In this document: positions 6,216 through 12,508 of the stretch, one piece after another
Layout of the letters: each line of letters starts with the position of its first letter
How positions within the stretch are numbered: position 1 is the first letter of the stretch
DNA from: an uncultured Rhodanobacteraceae bacterium
GTDB taxonomy: Bacteria; Pseudomonadota; Gammaproteobacteria; Xanthomonadales; Ahniellaceae
Reading direction: 5' to 3'
Assembly: GCA_937873105.1 (NCBI GenBank)
Contig: CALMWD010000399.1
Coordinates: 1 to 12,508, forward strand
Length of the DNA: 12,508 nucleotides
Translations under genes and position numbers: made by a program
The notes under the pieces: model-generated
Told to the model about the DNA's origin: nothing
Database searches by the model: none
The model's input: the letters and a program-made list of their open reading frames with translations, nothing else

Positions 6216-7391
6216 ATGTCCGTGCTTCGCCTCGCCGATCTCGATGTCGCCGGTCAGCGCGTGCTGATTCGCCAGGACCTGAACGTGCCGGTCGAGGACG
6301 GTCGCGTGACCTCGGACCAGCGCATCGTCGCATCCATCCCGACCCTGAAGCTGGCGCTGAAGAAGGGCGCCGCGGTCATGGTCATGTCCCACCTCGGCCG
6401 TCCCAAGGAAGGCCAGTGGAGCGAGGCCGATTCGCTGGCGCCGGTGGCGAAGCGATTGTCCGAGCTGCTGGGCATGGACGTGCCGCTGGTGCGCGACTGG
6501 GTCGACGGCGTGGCGGTGAGCCCCGGCCAGATCGTGCTGCTCGAGAACTGCCGAATGAACGTCGGCGAGGGCAAGGACGACGACGCCCTGTCGCGCAAGT
6601 ACGCGGCGCTCTGCGACGTCTACGTGATGGACGCGTTCGGCACCGCGCATCGCGCCCAGGCCTCGACCCACGGCGCGATCCGCTTCGCCCGCACTGCCTG
6701 CGCCGGCCCGCTGCTGACAGCCGAACTCGACGCCCTGGCCAAGGCGCTGGAGCACCCGGCGCGGCCGCTGCTCGCCATCGTCGCGGGCTCCAAGGTGTCG
6801 ACCAAGCTGGAACTGCTGTCGAGCCTGATCGGCAAGGTCGACCAGCTCATCGTCGGCGGCGGCATCGCCAACACCTTCCTCGCCGCCAGCGGGTATCCGG
6901 TCGGCCAGTCGCTGTACGAGGCCGACCTGATCGATACGGCCAGGCAGATCATGGCCGATGCCAAGGCGCGCGGCGCCGAGATCCCGCTGCCGGTCGACGT
7001 CGTGGTCGCGCCCGAGTTCAAGGCCGATGCGCCGGCAACGGTGAAGCGCGTGGCCGAGGTCGAGGCCGGGGACATGATCCTCGACATCGGCCCGGACACC
7101 GCGAAGGCCTATGCCGAACGCATCATGAAGGTCGGCACCGTGGTCTGGAACGGCCCGGTCGGCGTGTTCGAGTTCGACGCCTTCGGCCACGGCACCGAGG
7201 CCCTGGCCAGGGCCATCGCGGCGTCCGATGCGTTCTCGATCGCCGGCGGCGGCGATACGCTGGCGGCCATCGACAAATACGGCGTGGTCGACCAGGTCGG
7301 CTACATCTCCACCGGCGGCGGCGCCTTCCTCGAGTTCCTCGAAGGCAAGGAACTGCCGGCCGTTGCGGCGCTGAAGGCGCGCGCCTCGTGA
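6216..7391 (+). CDS. pgk: Phosphoglycerate kinase
   Basis: This 391-residue cytoplasmic glycolytic enzyme transfers phosphate between 1,3-bisphosphoglycerate and ADP, giving 3-phosphoglycerate and ATP. The N-terminal substrate domain has IRQDLNVP (residues 18-25), the substrate-binding loop SHLGRP, and ENCRMNVGE. The nucleotide domain has [30 protein letters not shown] and the C-terminal GGGDT...STGGGAFLE loops. Length is close to E. coli Pgk (387). The ATG at 6216 has GGAG six bases upstream; the frame is open further upstream, but that extension would cross the promoter. The TGA stop overlaps the GTG start of the next gene. In many relatives pgk is grouped with epd/gap, pyk or fba; here it is followed by a membrane protein and a phosphatase, and faces hemN divergently. 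Confidence 0.98.
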   Translation: MSVLRLADLDVAGQRVLIRQDLNVPVEDGRVTSDQRIVASIPTLKLALKKGAAVMVMSHLGRPKEGQWSEADSLAPVAKRLSELLGMDVPLVRDWVDGVAVSPGQIVLLENCRMNVGEGKDDDALSRKYAALCDVYVMDAFGTAHRAQASTHGAIRFARTACAGPLLTAELDALAKALEHPARPLLAIVAGSKVSTKLELLSSLIGKVDQLIVGGGIANTFLAASGYPVGQSLYEADLIDTARQIMADAKARGAEIPLPVDVVVAPEFKADAPATVKRVAEVEAGDMILDIGPDTAKAYAERIMKVGTVVWNGPVGVFEFDAFGHGTEALARAIAASDAFSIAGGGDTLAAIDKYGVVDQVGYISTGGGAFLEFLEGKELPAVAALKARAS

Positions 7392-7807
7392 GCGGCCCGC
7401 TGGTCTGGCGCGCCCTGCTCGCCGGGGCCGGATTCAACATCGCGCTGGCCCTGGCGATGAGCTTCGGCAGCGGCCTGCTGTTCGGCCTGGTCGATCCCTC
7501 GCATTTCGCGGTCCTGGCCTTCGCGCTTCGCGTGGTGTCGGCCTTGGCCGACATCGGCGGCGGCGCCATCGCCGGGGCCCTCGCCCGCCGCGACGGCCTG
7601 CTGCACGGGGCGCTCACGTCGCTGGCCGCGACCCTGTTCGTGATGCCGATCAGCCTGCTGCGCATCTGGCTCGCGACGCGGGCCGGCGGCGAGGTGGAAC
7701 TGGGTGCCGGCTACTGGATCGACTTCGCGCTGTGGACCGCGGTCGGCCTGTTCCTCGCGGCCATGGCCGGCTTCATCGCGGTCGAACTGCGCAAGCCGCG
7801 GGCCTGA
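7388..7807 (+). CDS. Uncharacterised four-helix membrane protein
   Basis: The product has 139 residues and four predicted membrane helices (about 9-34, 40-66, 71-96, 108-133), short loops and a basic C-terminus (RKPRA). The second helix contains R48 and D55, then [12 protein letters not shown], a glycine-rich packing pattern. It loosely recalls small Gly-rich four-helix membrane families such as TIGR04086, but I do not recognise the family firmly. I chose the GTG at 7388, which overlaps the pgk stop as GTGA, with AAGG about ten bases upstream. The frame is open far upstream inside pgk, but that is out of frame with pgk and is a shadow. The 4-bp overlap with pgk and the 1-bp gap to the phosphatase gene indicate a translationally coupled operon. 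No function is assigned. Confidence 0.8.
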   Translation: MSGPLVWRALLAGAGFNIALALAMSFGSGLLFGLVDPSHFAVLAFALRVVSALADIGGGAIAGALARRDGLLHGALTSLAATLFVMPISLLRIWLATRAGGEVELGAGYWIDFALWTAVGLFLAAMAGFIAVELRKPRA

Positions 7808-7808
7808 G

Positions 7809-8438
7809 ATGAAGCCGACCCTGTTCTTCGATCTCGACGGCACCCTGATCGACTCCGCGGTCGGCATCACCCGCTGCGTCGCCTACGCATTCGAACGCCT
7901 CGGCGAGCCGGTGCCCGGCGACGACGAGCTGCGCCGCTGGATCGGCCCGCCCTTGCGCGACAGCTTCGCGCCGATGCTCGGCGACGCGGTCCGCGTCGAG
8001 CGCGCCGTCGAGTATTACCGCGAGCGCTTCGAAGACATCGGTTATGCCGAGCACAGCCTGTACGAGGGCATCGCCGACGCCATCCATGCCTTGTCGGAAC
8101 GCGGCCACCGCATCGCCGTCGTCACCGCCAAGAACGAGCCGCATGCGCGCAAGATCGTATCCGGCTTCGACTTCGCCGATCGCTTCGAGACCATCGTCGG
8201 CGCCACCGTCGACGGCCGCATCAGCCACAAGCCCGAGCTGATCGGCGAAGCCCTGGCGCGGCTCGCCCTGCATGCGGAGGAATGCGTGATGATCGGCGAT
8301 CGCCACATGGACATCGACGGCGCCCGCCACCACCGCATGCGCTCGGTCGGCGTGCGCTGGGGTTTCGGCGACGCCGCCGAACTCGCCCGGGCCGACCTGC
8401 ACGCCGAGCATCCGCGCGACCTGCTGCGGGTGCTCTGA
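7809..8438 (+). CDS. HAD-superfamily phosphatase, phosphoglycolate phosphatase-like
   Basis: This 209-residue cytoplasmic hydrolase has all four HAD motifs: D8-L-D10-G-T (nucleophile and acid/base), T106 in VVTAKNE, K141 in HKPE, and GD164-RHMD168 for magnesium. A helical cap (about residues 16-85) places it in the subfamily IA group with Gph, PpaX and related 5'-nucleotidases. The segment ending GVRWGFGDAAEL is typical of that group. The true substrate cannot be read from sequence: phosphoglycolate, pyrophosphate, a nucleotide or a sugar phosphate are all possible. The ATG lies one base after the stop of the membrane-protein gene and has no clear Shine-Dalgarno, so it is probably translated by coupling. 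The frame is open 35 codons upstream, but that would overlap the preceding gene. It is convergent with mfd. Confidence 0.9.
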   Translation: MKPTLFFDLDGTLIDSAVGITRCVAYAFERLGEPVPGDDELRRWIGPPLRDSFAPMLGDAVRVERAVEYYRERFEDIGYAEHSLYEGIADAIHALSERGHRIAVVTAKNEPHARKIVSGFDFADRFETIVGATVDGRISHKPELIGEALARLALHAEECVMIGDRHMDIDGARHHRMRSVGVRWGFGDAAELARADLHAEHPRDLLRVL

Positions 8439-8440
8439 CA

Positions 8441-8473
8441 AGAACATCGCGCCGCACGCGGCGCTCCTACGGT
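8441..8473 (-). repeat. REP-like intergenic palindrome of Xanthomonadales type
   Basis: On the minus strand this contains GTAGGAGC, then the perfect hairpin GCGCCGC-GT-GCGGCGC (8449-8464), then GATGTTC. The arrangement GTAGGAGCG...palindrome...CGCGA is the short repeat I recall as common between genes in Xanthomonadales genomes. It fills the 38-bp space between two convergent genes. It could help stop transcription from both sides, but there is no T run. Only one copy is visible here, so its repetitive nature is from memory. Confidence 0.6.
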
Positions 8474-8476
8474 GCT

Positions 8477-11917
<3,441 letters not shown>

Positions 11918-11947
11918 GGGAACGCACCAGCGGAAAAACGGGGGCGA

Positions 11948-11953
11948 AGGATA
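11948..11953 (-). promoter_or_regulatory. Weak candidate -10 for mfd
   Basis: On the minus strand this reads TATCCT, four of six matches to TATAAT. It would start the transcript near 11941 and leave a leader of about 24 bases. There is no recognisable -35 at a suitable distance. Confidence 0.25.
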
Positions 11954-11970
11954 GCGGCTGCGGCCCGCGA

Positions 11971-11976
11971 TATGCT
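11971..11976 (+). promoter_or_regulatory. Weak candidate -10 for the YafK-like gene (possible leaderless start)
   Basis: TATGCT matches TATAAT at four of six positions. It lies six bases before the ATG at 11983, so transcription could begin at the start codon itself. No Shine-Dalgarno is visible before that ATG, which fits a leaderless message. There is no good -35. Confidence 0.25.
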
Positions 11977-11982
11977 CCTCGC

Positions 11983-12508
11983 ATGACACGTTCGCGCCAG
12001 CGCGGTTTCTGGTTCACGCTGCTGACCGCGGCCAGCCTCGCGCTCTTTCTTTGGCCCGTGACCGGCGCGACGCTGCTGGCGAAGACCGGCCTCGCCAGTT
12101 CGCGTCGTGCGGTGCAAGCGGAAAGCCGCGTGCGCGACGACCTGAGCGCGCGGCTGCGGGCGATCGGCTCGGACTGGGGTGCGCCGGTGTTCCTGCGCAT
12201 CTACAAGCAGGAGCGCGAACTGGAGATCTGGGCGCGCACCGGCAACGGTGTCTACGCGCTGCTCGACACCTGGCCGATCTGCACGTACTCGGGCGAACTC
12301 GGACCGAAACTGCGCGAAGGCGATGGCCAGGCGCCCGAAGGCATCTATCGCGTCGGCGGCGAGCAACTGAATCCGCACAGCAGCTACCACCTGAGTTTCG
12401 ATCTCGGGTATCCGAACGCGTTCGACCGCGCGCACGATCGCACCGGGTCGTATCTGATGGTGCACGGCGCCTGCGTCTCGATCGGCTGCTACGCGATGAC
12501 CGACGCCG
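11983..12508 (+). CDS. yafK: YafK/DpaA-like L,D-transpeptidase-fold (YkuD) protein (3' end outside window)
   Basis: The first 175 codons are visible. Residues 9-32 form a hydrophobic signal peptide or anchor after a basic start (MTRSRQRG), so the protein acts in the periplasm. The YkuD-type domain starts near residue 65. The segments FLRIYKQERELE, CTYSGELGPKLREGD, APEGIY and YPNAFDRAH closely resemble E. coli YafK. The catalytic motif is H161-G-A-C-V-S-I-G-C169 (HGxCVSIGCYAMTD), with C169 as the expected nucleophile. E. coli YafK (DpaA, 246 residues) removes Braun lipoprotein from peptidoglycan rather than making cross-links. Whether this protein is a hydrolase or a transpeptidase is open. 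The start is the first ATG, with no visible ribosome site. The gene is divergent from mfd with 65 bp between starts and is cut by the window edge. Confidence 0.88.
   Translation, partial: MTRSRQRGFWFTLLTAASLALFLWPVTGATLLAKTGLASSRRAVQAESRVRDDLSARLRAIGSDWGAPVFLRIYKQERELEIWARTGNGVYALLDTWPICTYSGELGPKLREGDGQAPEGIYRVGGEQLNPHSSYHLSFDLGYPNAFDRAHDRTGSYLMVHGACVSIGCYAMTDA

Noticed and set aside
3844..6267. Open frame of 807 codons on the plus strand opposite fnr and hemN
   Set aside because: It spans two well-supported genes and the promoter region and has no motif; a shadow frame.
6067..6333. N-terminal extension of hemN up to 6333
   Set aside because: It would overlap pgk and cross the FNR box and pgk promoter. 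The GTG at 6066 has AGGGAG at the right distance and matches the E. coli start.
11918..11989. N-terminal extension of mfd to the ATG at 11989
   Set aside because: It would overlap the divergent YafK-like gene start and adds residues that E. coli Mfd lacks; GTG at 11917 gives the family length.

Overview
This 12.5 kb stretch of high-GC chromosomal DNA is densely packed with ordinary-looking genes. It most likely comes from a gammaproteobacterium, probably of the order Xanthomonadales (Lysobacterales). The protein families resemble gammaproteobacterial versions: an FNR with the E. coli cysteine spacing, HemN, Mfd and a YafK-type L,D-transpeptidase-fold protein. A short intergenic palindrome at 8441-8473 also resembles the GTAGGAGCG...CGCGA repeat I know from that order. 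The taxonomic call is an inference from memory, not from a search.

Left half (1-6066), all on the minus strand. In transcription order this is hemN (oxygen-independent coproporphyrinogen III oxidase), fnr ([4Fe-4S] oxygen sensor, 3 bp after hemN), norB (quinol-dependent nitric oxide reductase, 86 bp after fnr), an intrinsic terminator, sirB2 (small membrane protein), and a MgtC/SapB-DUF4010 membrane protein that runs off the left edge. This is a low-oxygen/nitric oxide module. A near-perfect FNR box (TTGATCCGGGTCAA) sits upstream of hemN, and a weaker palindrome of the same type sits upstream of norB. Both are placed as expected for class II (-41.5) activation. The oxygen sensor encoded here therefore probably activates its own operon and the NO reductase.

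Middle (6067-8438), plus strand. A 149-bp divergent promoter region separates hemN from pgk (phosphoglycerate kinase). It holds the FNR box, a terminator-like hairpin sharing bases with that box, a sigma70-like pgk promoter and a 10-bp inverted repeat. After pgk come a 139-residue four-helix membrane protein of unknown function (4-bp overlap) and a HAD-family phosphatase (1-bp gap), so the three look like one transcription unit. This run ends at the repeat-type palindrome.

Right part (8477-12508). mfd (transcription-repair coupling factor) lies on the minus strand, convergent with the phosphatase. Divergent from mfd across 65 bp is a YafK/DpaA-like L,D-transpeptidase-fold protein on the plus strand, cut by the right edge.

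There is no gene-free stretch over 300 bp. I saw no RNA gene, insertion sequence, prophage or CRISPR array. I did not find a clearly new biological system. The points most worth a second look are the regulatory layout of the hemN-fnr-norB module, the compact hemN/pgk promoter region, and the uncharacterised membrane protein coupled to pgk.
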